A stretch of 12,911 nt of DNA from Pseudomonadota bacterium (GCA_021811205.1 JAJZPK010000052.1:1-12911); one strand, 5' to 3'. Positions 7,349 to 12,911 are shown, counted from the first letter of the stretch. Numbers and translations are program-made. Notes: generated from the letters alone by a model not told the origin.

Positions 7349-8731
7349 TCATTTCATGATGCGGACGATGGCACCGGTGGACTGGATCGAGATGGTCTCC
7401 GTCGCCTTCCCCATCATCGCGATGTTCCTGGCCAGGATTTCGTGCTTTCTCGGATCGAACATCAGGTAATCGACTCCCTTCAGCATGGCCAGCTGCGTCT
7501 TCGGATCCTTGGCAGGGCTGGGCAGGGGAAGGACATCGCACTTGCAGGCGATCATGGTTCTTCCGGGCCATTCGCTTGCGACCAGAACATTCTTTTTCTG
7601 CTCGGCATCCGTCTTCGTTTGCCGAGTGATCGCTGCAATCAGTCGGTCTCCTCTGGGCAGCGGCTCGATTTTCTTGAGGTCATAATCCGCTCTGTCGTTG
7701 ATCATGAATGTGGTCGCAAGAACGAATATGAGGGCCATGACGCCGCTGCGCTTGGCCATGAAGCCCTCGCCGGGTATCGTTTCGTGCGCCCTGATGAGCA
7801 ACGCGAATCCGACATAGAGCAGCAGGGCGAGGGCGAGCGTTGCCCAGCCCTTGTCGGCGGAGGCGGCCCCGATCAAGACGCCAAGAACGAGTGTCCGGCT
7901 GGCGAGGTCTTTACAGAGTTCGCCTAAGTGCCTGAAAATGATGAAGAGCAGCGCTACGAGCACGACGCCCCCCGTCATCCAGTCGAATGAGGTCAATCTG
8001 TCGGTTGGGCCGAACATGGTCGTTGCGAGGGAGCTGACAGGATTCGTCCACCACGAAAGGCCGCTCCAACCCATGCGAATCAACAGGACGAAGAGGGTGA
8101 TCGAGGCGATGCCGATGAGGTAGTGCCGCTGCTGCTTTGCGTCTATCGGGTTTCTGTACCATTGCCAGGCGAGCGCCAGGGGATATGCGAGTCCCGCTGG
8201 ATGCAGGCTTACCGAGAGGGCGGTGAGAAAAATCTGGGCGAAATACCATCCCCCGAGAGGACGCGGGGCTTCCCGGTATGCCCTGTCGAGCCAGAAGCCC
8301 AGGCCAGGCGCAAGCAGCAGGTAGGGGCCGGATCCGATCGAGTCGATCTGGGTGAGGGCGAGCGGCGATACAAGAAGCAGTCCCGTGGCGATCAGCGCGC
8401 TTTCCTTGTCTCTTGTGCGGCTTGCCCAGTCGTAAAGCAGCAATGCTGCGGCGGCCAGAATCAGCAGGGTGAGCACCTTGGCAGCGGCAATATTGCCAGT
8501 CCACATGAGTCCGATGGGAATGAAAAGCAGCGCCCTGAAATCCGGGGCGCCGAGCACGACCACAGGATGGGCAATGCCGTCGACGATGGACCAGACGAAC
8601 ATCAATGCCTGCGCTGCGTTTTCCTGCAGGCCATAGGCGTCGTATCTCAGGAAAAAGAAAAGGATTGCCGCACCCCAAACGAGGAATATGGAAAGGACCT
8701 TGTAGCGTAGCGGGATGGTGAAATTGGTCAT
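7349..8731 (-). CDS. Multi-spanning inner-membrane protein, GT-C-like, function unknown
   Basis: I do not recognise this 460-residue protein. It has about ten hydrophobic segments (first near residues 13-28, last near 340-355), followed by a hydrophilic C-terminal part of about 100 residues. The layout, with a first loop after the first helix and a soluble tail, recalls GT-C glycosyltransferases or lipid-linked sugar transferases. However, the usual acidic pair in the first loop is not clear (only RYDAYG and QEN are seen), so the enzyme class is a guess. A CKC pair lies in the tail. I start at ATG 8731; the frame stays open to 8815, but those codons overlap the promoter region and give a non-membrane extension. 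No strong Shine-Dalgarno is visible. The gene is alone on its strand, convergent with potD. Confidence 0.82.
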   Translation of the reverse strand: MTNFTIPLRYKVLSIFLVWGAAILFFFLRYDAYGLQENAAQALMFVWSIVDGIAHPVVVLGAPDFRALLFIPIGLMWTGNIAAAKVLTLLILAAAALLLYDWASRTRDKESALIATGLLLVSPLALTQIDSIGSGPYLLLAPGLGFWLDRAYREAPRPLGGWYFAQIFLTALSVSLHPAGLAYPLALAWQWYRNPIDAKQQRHYLIGIASITLFVLLIRMGWSGLSWWTNPVSSLATTMFGPTDRLTSFDWMTGGVVLVALLFIIFRHLGELCKDLASRTLVLGVLIGAASADKGWATLALALLLYVGFALLIRAHETIPGEGFMAKRSGVMALIFVLATTFMINDRADYDLKKIEPLPRGDRLIAAITRQTKTDAEQKKNVLVASEWPGRTMIACKCDVLPLPSPAKDPKTQLAMLKGVDYLMFDPRKHEILARNIAMMGKATETISIQSTGAIVRIMK

Positions 8732-8762
8732 GGAAAAACCCGAAAACCCAAGAATTGCGCCT

Positions 8763-8791
8763 ATTCTATCGGCAAGGCGGTGGCAACGCAA
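8763..8791 (-). promoter_or_regulatory. Possible promoter for the minus-strand membrane protein
   Basis: Minus-strand TAGAAT (8763-8768) with TTGCGT 17 bases upstream (8786-8791). The -10 is good and the -35 poor. Predicted leader about 25 bases. It diverges from the promoter at 8809. Confidence 0.35.
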
Positions 8792-8808
8792 AGGCGTCCC
8801 GGATTTAA

Positions 8809-8838
8809 TTGACACCTGGAAGCGTGATGTATTATATT
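8809..8838 (+). promoter_or_regulatory. Strong-looking sigma70 promoter for the cytochrome c4 unit
   Basis: Consensus TTGACA at 8809-8814, then an 18-base spacer to TATATT at 8833-8838; TATTAT at 8830-8835 is an alternative -10 with a 15-base spacer. The leader to the first ATG (8893) is about 48 bases. High expression would fit the codon choice of the cytochrome gene that follows. Confidence 0.6.
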
Positions 8839-8892
8839 TCGCCGAAGCATACGGGGTTCAGTTGCATTCATAAATATTCACGGGAGGAAGCT

Positions 8893-9000
8893 ATGCTGTT
8901 TGAGACGGACACGACGACGACGCAAGTGGTGACGCTGTACATCTGCTTTTTTGCATTTTTCTTTGGATTGGCTTTCCTGCTGCTCAAGAAGAATTCTTGA
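8893..9000 (+). CDS. 35-residue single-helix membrane peptide
   Basis: Short gene with an excellent ribosome site (GGGAGGAAG just before ATG 8893) and a strong promoter upstream. The peptide begins MLFETDTTTTQVV, has one hydrophobic helix rich in phenylalanine (about residues 10-31) and ends in KKNS. This suggests a single-span protein with its basic C-terminus in the cytoplasm. Size and shape resemble small accessory subunits of oxidases such as CcoQ/FixQ, but no family motif proves it. The cytochrome c4-like gene follows 79 bases later with no terminator between them, so they are probably cotranscribed. An upstream in-frame GTG or ATG would give a leader without a ribosome site and is not favoured. 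Confidence 0.72.
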   Translation: MLFETDTTTTQVVTLYICFFAFFFGLAFLLLKKNS

Positions 9001-9037
9001 GTTTGATCCGCTGGTACGGAAATTCTAATGGACGTCA

Positions 9038-9046
9038 GGGGGGGGG
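9038..9046 (+). repeat. Run of nine G before the cytochrome c4 gene
   Basis: Nine consecutive G residues lie in the gap between the small peptide and the cytochrome. The run sits in a possible 16-codon mini-ORF (9028-9078) that ends one base before the cytochrome start. Such tracts can slip in replication or be miscounted in sequencing. Confidence 0.9.
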
Positions 9047-9079
9047 TAGATGGCATTGACAACAAGAAGGGAAGCTAAG

Positions 9080-9829
9080 ATGAAGGGATTGAGGTTTGGC
9101 GCTGCGGCGCTTGCTGCGATGGCCGTGATGAGTGGGACAGCGTGGGCCGAAGGGGTGACGGTGAGCGTGAGCGCCGGAGAGAAGATTTTCAAGAACGGCA
9201 AGGGAGCGGATGTTCCTGCGTGCATGAGCTGCCACGGCGACACGGCGATGGGCAACGACTCGATGGGGACGCCGCGCCTGGCGAATCAGGGCTACACGTA
9301 CATCGTGAAGCAGCTGGACGACTTTGCATCGAACAAGCGCACGGACATGACGCTTGGGGTGATGAACGGGATTGCGAAGGGTCTGTCCGAGCAGGACAAG
9401 CGCAACCTGGCGTATTACCTGCACACGCTGAAGGTGAAGCCTGAGCTTTCGAACTTTGACGACGTGAAGGCGAGCGGCAAGCCTGTCGGGACGCGCTACG
9501 AGGGCGAAGTGATTGCGAAGTACGGGATCGAGTCCAAGGGCGTGAGCGCCTGTCTGACCTGCCACCAGTACAACGGTCGCGGAGCTGCGCCTGTGTATCC
9601 GATGATTGGCCAGCAGAAGTATGTTTACCTGGTGAACCAGCTGACGCACTGGCGCGACGGCAGCCGTGCAAACGATCCGATGGGTCAGATGCGGGCGATC
9701 GCGAAGAATCTGACGGATGCGGACATCCAGAACGTCGCGACGTATCTGGCGACTGCGCCGCAGTCGACCGAAGGCGACACGTACCAGTACACCAACTCGC
9801 CGGAAGAAGGGATCACGGTAACACCCTGA
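9080..9829 (+). CDS. Diheme cytochrome c, cytochrome c4-like
   Basis: Periplasmic electron carrier of 249 residues. A signal peptide (residues 1-23, ending GTAWA) precedes two class I cytochrome domains, each with a haem site: CMSCH at 48-52 and CLTCH at 158-162. Likely distal methionines are in MTLGVMNGIAKGLS (M90 or M95) and in MGQMRAIAKNLT of the second domain, the positions used in cytochrome c4. In that family the protein donates electrons to terminal oxidases. ATG 9080 gives a clean signal peptide and follows AAGGGAAG; the earlier ATG 9050 would add ten charged residues before it and is not preferred. Codons favour GCG, ACG and GTG strongly, a sign of high expression. A terminator follows 21 bases after the stop. 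Confidence 0.93.
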   Translation: MKGLRFGAAALAAMAVMSGTAWAEGVTVSVSAGEKIFKNGKGADVPACMSCHGDTAMGNDSMGTPRLANQGYTYIVKQLDDFASNKRTDMTLGVMNGIAKGLSEQDKRNLAYYLHTLKVKPELSNFDDVKASGKPVGTRYEGEVIAKYGIESKGVSACLTCHQYNGRGAAPVYPMIGQQKYVYLVNQLTHWRDGSRANDPMGQMRAIAKNLTDADIQNVATYLATAPQSTEGDTYQYTNSPEEGITVTP

Positions 9830-9850
9830 TCGGCTTGTTGAAGGGAAAAA

Positions 9851-9880
9851 CGGGATCCGACAGGGTCCCGTTTTGTTTTG
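9851..9880 (+). terminator. Rho-independent terminator after the cytochrome c4 gene
   Basis: An 8-bp stem (9851-9858 with 9863-9870, one T-G wobble) and a four-base loop are followed by TTTTGTTTTG; an A-run precedes the stem. It separates the cytochrome c4 unit from the next operon. Confidence 0.88.
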
Positions 9881-9899
9881 AAGGAACGAATTGCGTTTC

Positions 9900-9913
9900 A
9901 TGCTGTCAAGCAT
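9900..9913 (+). repeat. Small inverted repeat before the monohaem cytochrome operon
   Basis: ATGCT (9900-9904) and AGCAT (9909-9913) form a perfect 5-bp inverted repeat around GTCA, flanked by T-rich and A-rich bases. It lies about 20 bases before the start codon at 9934. It could be an operator or an mRNA hairpin; no convincing promoter was found beside it. Confidence 0.35.
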
Positions 9914-9933
9914 AAAACGGACAAGGGGTGAGC

Positions 9934-10551
9934 ATGGCGGAAGGCAAGCGTATGTTGAAAGTCGGAGAGAAGGTGCTCTTCTGGATATTCGGTATATTCG
10001 TGCTGCTTGCCGCAGTGGGATTCTATTTCATGGACGTGGCCGTGCAGAAGCATCCGGGCATGTTCAAGGTGACGACGCACTACAAGCTGAGCGCAGAGGG
10101 CTTGAAAGGGTCGACGATTTTCTTGCATGAAGGGTGCACCGATTGCCATAGGGCGATCCAGGATGGCACCAACAGCGGGCTGAGTCTGGACGGAGAAGGT
10201 TCGAAGCACGACGAGAAATGGATTTATGCCTTCCTGAAGCACCCGGAAGAAACCTACGACGCGAAGACGATCGACCATCACGATGCAGTGACCAGCGTCA
10301 ATGCGGCACCTCCCACGGCAGGCTCATATTCCTCGGATCCTGCGGCCGCTGCATATGTCGCTGCGCTTCCAGATGAGAAGCTGAAAGCGCTTGCTGTGTT
10401 CCTTTCCGAGCTCACGGCAGATGTCGGCTCGACATCGGGTGCATTGCCGCCCGATGCGCACGACCCCTTCATCGACAAGATGGTCGGCATGTGGGCACCG
10501 GAGAGCTGGAAGAAAAAATTCAAGGACGTACGCAAGGAAGAAAAGCAATGA
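9934..10551 (+). CDS. Membrane-anchored monohaem cytochrome c, unusual distal ligand
   Basis: A 205-residue protein with one N-terminal helix (about residues 14-33, uncleaved anchor) and a periplasmic domain bearing a single haem site, EGCTDCHRA (C68, C71, H72). The later WIYAFLKHPEE and LPDEKLKALAVFLSEL segments fit the last helices of a class I cytochrome c. No methionine occurs between H72 and M183, where a distal Met is normally found; H115 and H116 (TIDHHDAV) sit about where it would be expected. The C-terminal tail is rich in lysine. ATG 9934 follows AAGGGGTG; a GTG at 9928 is possible. The stop overlaps the next start (ATGA), so it is the first of four coupled genes. It probably feeds or drains electrons for the membrane protein encoded next. 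Confidence 0.86.
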   Translation: MAEGKRMLKVGEKVLFWIFGIFVLLAAVGFYFMDVAVQKHPGMFKVTTHYKLSAEGLKGSTIFLHEGCTDCHRAIQDGTNSGLSLDGEGSKHDEKWIYAFLKHPEETYDAKTIDHHDAVTSVNAAPPTAGSYSSDPAAAAYVAALPDEKLKALAVFLSELTADVGSTSGALPPDAHDPFIDKMVGMWAPESWKKKFKDVRKEEKQ

Positions 10552-11084
10552 GAGAGCTGTCGCTGGAAGAGAAGATGCCCTGGGAGGCTGACAAGACCTA
10601 TACGCAGTATACCCTGATGTTCATCTACATGTGCGTGATCTACAGTTTCATCGGATTCAGCTGGGGTGCCGTGATGGGCGGGGTCGAGCAATTCAGGCAT
10701 TTCGTCGACCACAGGATGTACGGCAATCTTCTGGTTCGCGCACACGCGCACATCAACCTGCTAGGCTGGGTGGAGTGCGCCATATTCGGTGCGATCTACT
10801 ACCTTTTGCCGCGCCTCGTGAAGAAGCCGATCTACAGCATCAAACTGGTGAAGGCGCATTTCTGGCTGCACAATTTCGGCCTGATCGGCATGGTGGTTTT
10901 CTTTTCGACAGCGGGCATTATCGGAGGGGAAGCCAGTCTCACGATGAGCCCCCAGGATCTTGATGTCCTGGTCAAGCCATGGCTTGCCCTGGTGGGAATT
11001 TTCGGTTCCATTGTGCTTCTTGCCAACGTGATATGGGGTTACAACATATTCCGTACGGCATCGGGATGGAGGGAAACGACATGA
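10548..11084 (+). CDS. Short haem-copper oxidase subunit I-like membrane protein
   Basis: A 178-residue protein with four predicted helices (about 22-44, 62-88, 103-126, 144-168). The segment RAHAHINLLGWVECAIFG (64-81, H66 and H68) followed by YYLLPRL, and HFWLHNFG (H104, H108), resemble haem-binding helices in the CcoN/NorB branch of haem-copper oxidase subunit I. It is only about a third of the normal length and has no copper-ligand HPEVY-type motif, so it cannot be a complete oxidase. It may bind haem as an electron-transfer subunit or serve in haem sensing or assembly. It overlaps the cytochrome gene before it and the lipoprotein gene after it by four bases each (ATGA). The reading frame is intact and well kept, so this is unlikely to be a decayed fragment. 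Confidence 0.82.
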   Translation: MRELSLEEKMPWEADKTYTQYTLMFIYMCVIYSFIGFSWGAVMGGVEQFRHFVDHRMYGNLLVRAHAHINLLGWVECAIFGAIYYLLPRLVKKPIYSIKLVKAHFWLHNFGLIGMVVFFSTAGIIGGEASLTMSPQDLDVLVKPWLALVGIFGSIVLLANVIWGYNIFRTASGWRETT

Positions 11085-11587
11085 GGATTTTTTTTCTGCT
11101 GGCACTAGGATTGCTGCTGGGGGGCTGTCATTGGCACGGCGACAGCGGACTGCTCCAGGTGGGGCAGAAGGCGCCTGTTCTCGAGACCAAGACGCTGGCT
11201 GACGTGGGCGGGGATCTTTCGAAGATCACCACCTATCGCTATCCGGATCCGCGCATGTACAAATATTCGCTCGACAAGGCCTTGAAGATGGACAAGCCTG
11301 TCGTGCTGGCCTTCGCGACCCCGGCGCACTGCACGGTGTGCGACAATCAGCTTGCCATGCTCAAGGGTCTGCAGGACAAGTACGGCGGCCGCGTGATTTT
11401 TCTGCACATGGATGAATACGACAATCCCCAGGCATACAAGGCGTTCAAGGTGGTCGGCGATCCCTGGACCTTCGTGATAGGCAAGAAGGGCGTGGTGCGC
11501 TGCGTTGCCATGGGCAGGGTGCTTTACAGCGAGCTGGATGCTGCAATCAAGGATGCTTTGGCTGGAAAGACGGATAATGCGCTTTGA
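11081..11587 (+). CDS. Thioredoxin-like lipoprotein with CxxC
   Basis: A 168-residue exported lipoprotein. The first 15 residues are hydrophobic and end in the lipobox LLGGC (C16), followed by a histidine-containing HWHGDS. A thioredoxin-like domain (about 65-160) has the redox site AHCTVC (C84, C87) after the strand VVLAFAT, and GDPWTFVIGKKGVV, whose proline at DPW stands where thioredoxins keep their cis-proline. In known families such proteins reduce apocytochrome cysteines or help copper insertion (TlpA/Sco roles). Here the neighbours suggest assembly of the adjacent cytochrome complex, which is inference. The start overlaps the previous gene (ATGA) and its end overlaps the next gene by 11 bases. 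ATG 11081 is favoured because the upstream in-frame start removes the signal peptide from the N-terminus. Confidence 0.84.
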   Translation: MRIFFLLALGLLLGGCHWHGDSGLLQVGQKAPVLETKTLADVGGDLSKITTYRYPDPRMYKYSLDKALKMDKPVVLAFATPAHCTVCDNQLAMLKGLQDKYGGRVIFLHMDEYDNPQAYKAFKVVGDPWTFVIGKKGVVRCVAMGRVLYSELDAAIKDALAGKTDNAL

Positions 11588-12035
11588 TCTCGTCCCGGAC
11601 AAGAAAGGGGTGATGTGGGATTTGCTGCTTTATGTGCCTACCGTATTTTTTCTGGCGCTTATCGCCACCGATTTCTGGTATGACGGGAACAAGAATTTTG
11701 CCTATTTGCTCGCATTTCTGGCGAGCTTTTTCTTTCTCGCGGGTTCCAACCGCATACTCAAGACGCGCCTGATGATCGTCGGAGGTGCGCCTGTCGCGAT
11801 CGAGACTGGCAAGGATTTTGCCAAGATCAAGCTGCGTTCCGGCCAGGAAATTGTGCTCCTGAAGCACATCAAGCGTTATGGCGACTACGTTGGGAAGAGT
11901 TTCGGTCTTTCCGGCGTCGATGGGCGGGGCGCCCGTCAGCAGTTCGTCTTTCACAGGGCGCAGTTTCCGGACCAGGGGCGCTACGACGCCCTGCAGAAAA
12001 GTCTGGATGCTTTGCACGACGCAACTCAGGACTGA
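11577..12035 (+). CDS. Two-helix membrane protein with soluble tail, unknown
   Basis: I do not recognise this 152-residue protein. Two hydrophobic helices (about 14-33 and 40-57) are joined by a short loop, and about 90 mostly polar residues follow. The tail contains GQEIVLLKHIKRYGDYVGKS and looks like a beta-rich cytoplasmic domain of the PH-like type sometimes found after a helix hairpin; this is only an impression. ATG 11577 lies 11 bases inside the lipoprotein gene, so it is the last of the four coupled genes; an upstream in-frame ATG would overlap further and add a hydrophilic stretch. The stop is two bases from the stop of the convergent small gene. Confidence 0.8.
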   Translation: MRFDLVPDKKGVMWDLLLYVPTVFFLALIATDFWYDGNKNFAYLLAFLASFFFLAGSNRILKTRLMIVGGAPVAIETGKDFAKIKLRSGQEIVLLKHIKRYGDYVGKSFGLSGVDGRGARQQFVFHRAQFPDQGRYDALQKSLDALHDATQD

Positions 12036-12037
12036 GT

Positions 12038-12229
12038 CTAGCCCTTTTTCCGCTTCGCAAGATCCCTTGCCATGAATGCCATGACGGCGACAAGGACGAG
12101 GATCGTTCCTGCGATGATCCCCTTTTCCATCGTTTTCGAAACGATTCCGCCCACGATCATGTGAACCGAATAGCCGGCCATGAAAATCGCGATCAGGGCG
12201 ATGAAAACATAGGTCAGATTTTCTTTCAT
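12038..12229 (-). CDS. 63-residue two-helix membrane protein, unknown
   Basis: Small protein with two hydrophobic helices (about residues 6-28 and 38-54) joined by a short loop with SKTMEKG, and a basic end RDLAKRKKG, suggesting both termini in the cytoplasm. It is inverted between two cytochrome-related transcription units. The predicted promoter (TTGATG-17-TAGAAT) would start transcription almost at the ATG, so the mRNA may have little or no leader; an AAGG close to the ATG is the only ribosome-site candidate. No family was recognised. Confidence 0.66.
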   Translation of the reverse strand: MKENLTYVFIALIAIFMAGYSVHMIVGGIVSKTMEKGIIAGTILVLVAVMAFMARDLAKRKKG

Positions 12230-12235
12230 GGCCTT

Positions 12236-12264
12236 ATTCTATGCGCTCGGAAGATGCGCATCAA
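12236..12264 (-). promoter_or_regulatory. Probable promoter of the 63-residue protein gene
   Basis: Minus-strand TTGATG (12259-12264), a 17-base spacer and TAGAAT (12236-12241). The predicted start lies at about 12229, on the ATG itself. A perfect 10-bp palindrome GATGCGCATC (12253-12262) overlaps the -35. Confidence 0.5.
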
Positions 12265-12292
12265 ATACTTTTATTATGGCAAGGGTTATTTG

Positions 12293-12312
12293 CATAATTC
12301 GACGCAATTATG
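12293..12312 (+). promoter_or_regulatory. Perfect 7-bp inverted repeat, possible operator
   Basis: CATAATT (12293-12299) and AATTATG (12306-12312) flank six bases, CGACGC. The repeat ends two bases before the TTGACT -35 of the rightward promoter, where a dimeric activator could touch RNA polymerase. It is not an FNR/ANR site (TTGAT-N4-ATCAA). The regulator is unknown. Confidence 0.5.
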
Positions 12313-12314
12313 AC

Positions 12315-12344
12315 TTGACTGGTCTTGATGGTAGTGATTATGAT
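12315..12344 (+). promoter_or_regulatory. Promoter for the small-protein cluster at the right end
   Basis: TTGACT (12315-12320), an 18-base spacer and TATGAT (12339-12344), the same spacer length as the cytochrome c4 promoter. The leader to the first ATG at 12447 is about 95 bases; apart from G-rich stretches nothing was identified in it. Confidence 0.55.
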
Positions 12345-12446
12345 GCGGAATCTGTATTAAGGGTGTGTTAAGGAACGGGTGAAGGGGGGATGGAGGCGTC
12401 CCGGGTGTTCAAGAATAGGGTTTGCAATTCAGATGAGGGGTGAAGC

Positions 12447-12719
12447 ATGAAGAAGACGTTGGCGCAGAAGTCGTTCTGGGTGACCATAGTTGGCGGGATG
12501 CTGACCGGGATGGGGAACGGGAGTGTGTTTGGAGCGGCGATGATGTGCCTGGTTGGGCGCGGATCGTTCGGCAACTGGGGCGGGATAGGTCATCTTGCGT
12601 ACAATCCGTACACGTTCACGGGATTCGTTGACTGGTGCATGCTGGTGTTTGGATTTTCGTACGTGGGTATTTTGGCGATTTCGACGATTCGTCACGGCGC
12701 GCTGGAAGCTCAGCACTGA
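12447..12719 (+). CDS. 90-residue two-helix membrane protein, unknown
   Basis: Starts at ATG 12447 after a strong GAGGGG ribosome site. The protein has two hydrophobic regions, about 10-37 (glycine-rich, GGMLTGMGNGSVFG) and 58-80. Between them is a loop rich in glycine and aromatics (GSFGNWGGIGHLAYNPYTF). It ends IRHGALEAQH. Codons prefer G-ended forms, like the cytochrome c4 gene, which suggests high expression. It is the first gene after a promoter with an inverted repeat and is followed 23 bases later by another tiny membrane protein. I recognise no family. Context points to a small subunit of a membrane respiratory complex, by inference only. Confidence 0.78.
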   Translation: MKKTLAQKSFWVTIVGGMLTGMGNGSVFGAAMMCLVGRGSFGNWGGIGHLAYNPYTFTGFVDWCMLVFGFSYVGILAISTIRHGALEAQH

Positions 12720-12742
12720 GAAATTGAGATAAGGAGAACGAA

Positions 12743-12847
12743 ATGCTGCCGATGATTGCAGGAGCCTTGGGGATGGTGCTGGCGTTTTCCAGCATGATTT
12801 TGTCGTGGTATCTGTTGATGCCGCACAAGCGCGACAATCACCACTGA
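12743..12847 (+). CDS. 34-residue single-helix membrane peptide
   Basis: ATG 12743 follows an almost perfect AAGGAG ribosome site. The peptide is one hydrophobic helix (about residues 4-26, MIAGALGMVLAFSS then MILSWYLLM) ending in a short charged tail, PHKRDNHH. It resembles in size the tiny subunits of cytochrome oxidases (CcoQ, CydX type), but no diagnostic motif is present. It lies between the 90-residue protein and the next gene, 32 bases before that start, and is very likely cotranscribed with both. Confidence 0.72.
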   Translation: MLPMIAGALGMVLAFSSMILSWYLLMPHKRDNHH

Positions 12848-12879
12848 TAGAATTTAGGGGCTGGGAGAAGGAGGAGACG

Positions 12880-12911
12880 ATGTTCAAATATTTGTTTGCA
12901 AAGAATGAGGA
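12880..12911 (+). CDS. Start of a further gene, cut by the window edge
   Basis: ATG 12880 has a strong AAGGAGGAG ribosome site and ten complete codons are visible (MFKYLFAKNE). Too little is present to name it. Its place after two tiny membrane proteins suggests it could be the large subunit of the complex they belong to, for example an oxidase or reductase subunit, but this is a guess. Confidence 0.6.
   Translation, partial: MFKYLFAKNE

Noticed and set aside
9035..9913. 292-codon minus-strand frame over the cytochrome c4 gene
   Set aside because: Rich in Arg, His and Val, as expected opposite a gene with GCG/ACG/GTG codons. It also covers the terminator and has no ribosome site.
12300..12330. 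FNR/ANR box upstream of the small-protein cluster
   Set aside because: TTGACT and TTGAT occur as a direct repeat, not as the inverted TTGAT-N4-ATCAA site.
8792..12404. The 11-mer AGGCGTCCCGG occurs at 8792-8802 and 12394-12404, both near cytochrome-related promoters
   Set aside because: Shared 11-mers are expected by chance in a window this long, and the two copies lie on different sides of their promoters (one before the -35, one in the leader).

Overview
The window looks like chromosomal DNA of a betaproteobacterium, probably of the Nitrosomonadales/Gallionellaceae type. This is inferred from the PhoBR, DsbB, TrpC and PotABCD proteins, the DUF971 start, a cytochrome c4-like protein and the moderate GC content. 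The taxon is not proven by anything in the window. No rRNA, tRNA, CRISPR array, insertion sequence or phage gene was seen.

Left half (1-7348): an incomplete DUF971-family gene points left. Diverging from it are phoB-phoR (phosphate two-component system), followed on the same strand by dsbB (disulfide-bond reoxidation) and trpC (tryptophan synthesis), with dsbB and trpC sharing one base. A TATAAT box then precedes a tightly overlapping potA-potB-potC-potD operon, a complete polyamine ABC importer. These are well-known families; the only mild surprise is the dsbB-trpC coupling.

Middle (7349-8892): one large multi-spanning membrane protein of unknown function lies on the minus strand. Its stop codon directly abuts the potD stop. 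Its promoter region diverges from a strong-looking sigma70 promoter.

Right part (8893-12911) is a haem/respiratory locus and the most interesting region. A 35-residue membrane peptide and a diheme cytochrome c4-like protein form a unit closed by a good intrinsic terminator. Next come four overlapping genes (9934-12035): a membrane-anchored monohaem cytochrome c with no obvious distal Met ligand, a 178-residue four-helix protein resembling part of haem-copper oxidase subunit I, a thioredoxin-like lipoprotein with a CxxC, and a two-helix membrane protein with a soluble tail. A small two-helix protein gene is inverted after them. Finally, a regulated-looking promoter with a 7-bp inverted repeat drives two more tiny membrane proteins (90 and 34 residues) and the start of a further gene cut by the window edge. 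My inference is that this is a poorly described membrane electron-transfer complex plus its assembly factors, whose main subunit may begin at 12880. The sequence does not show what it reduces or oxidises.
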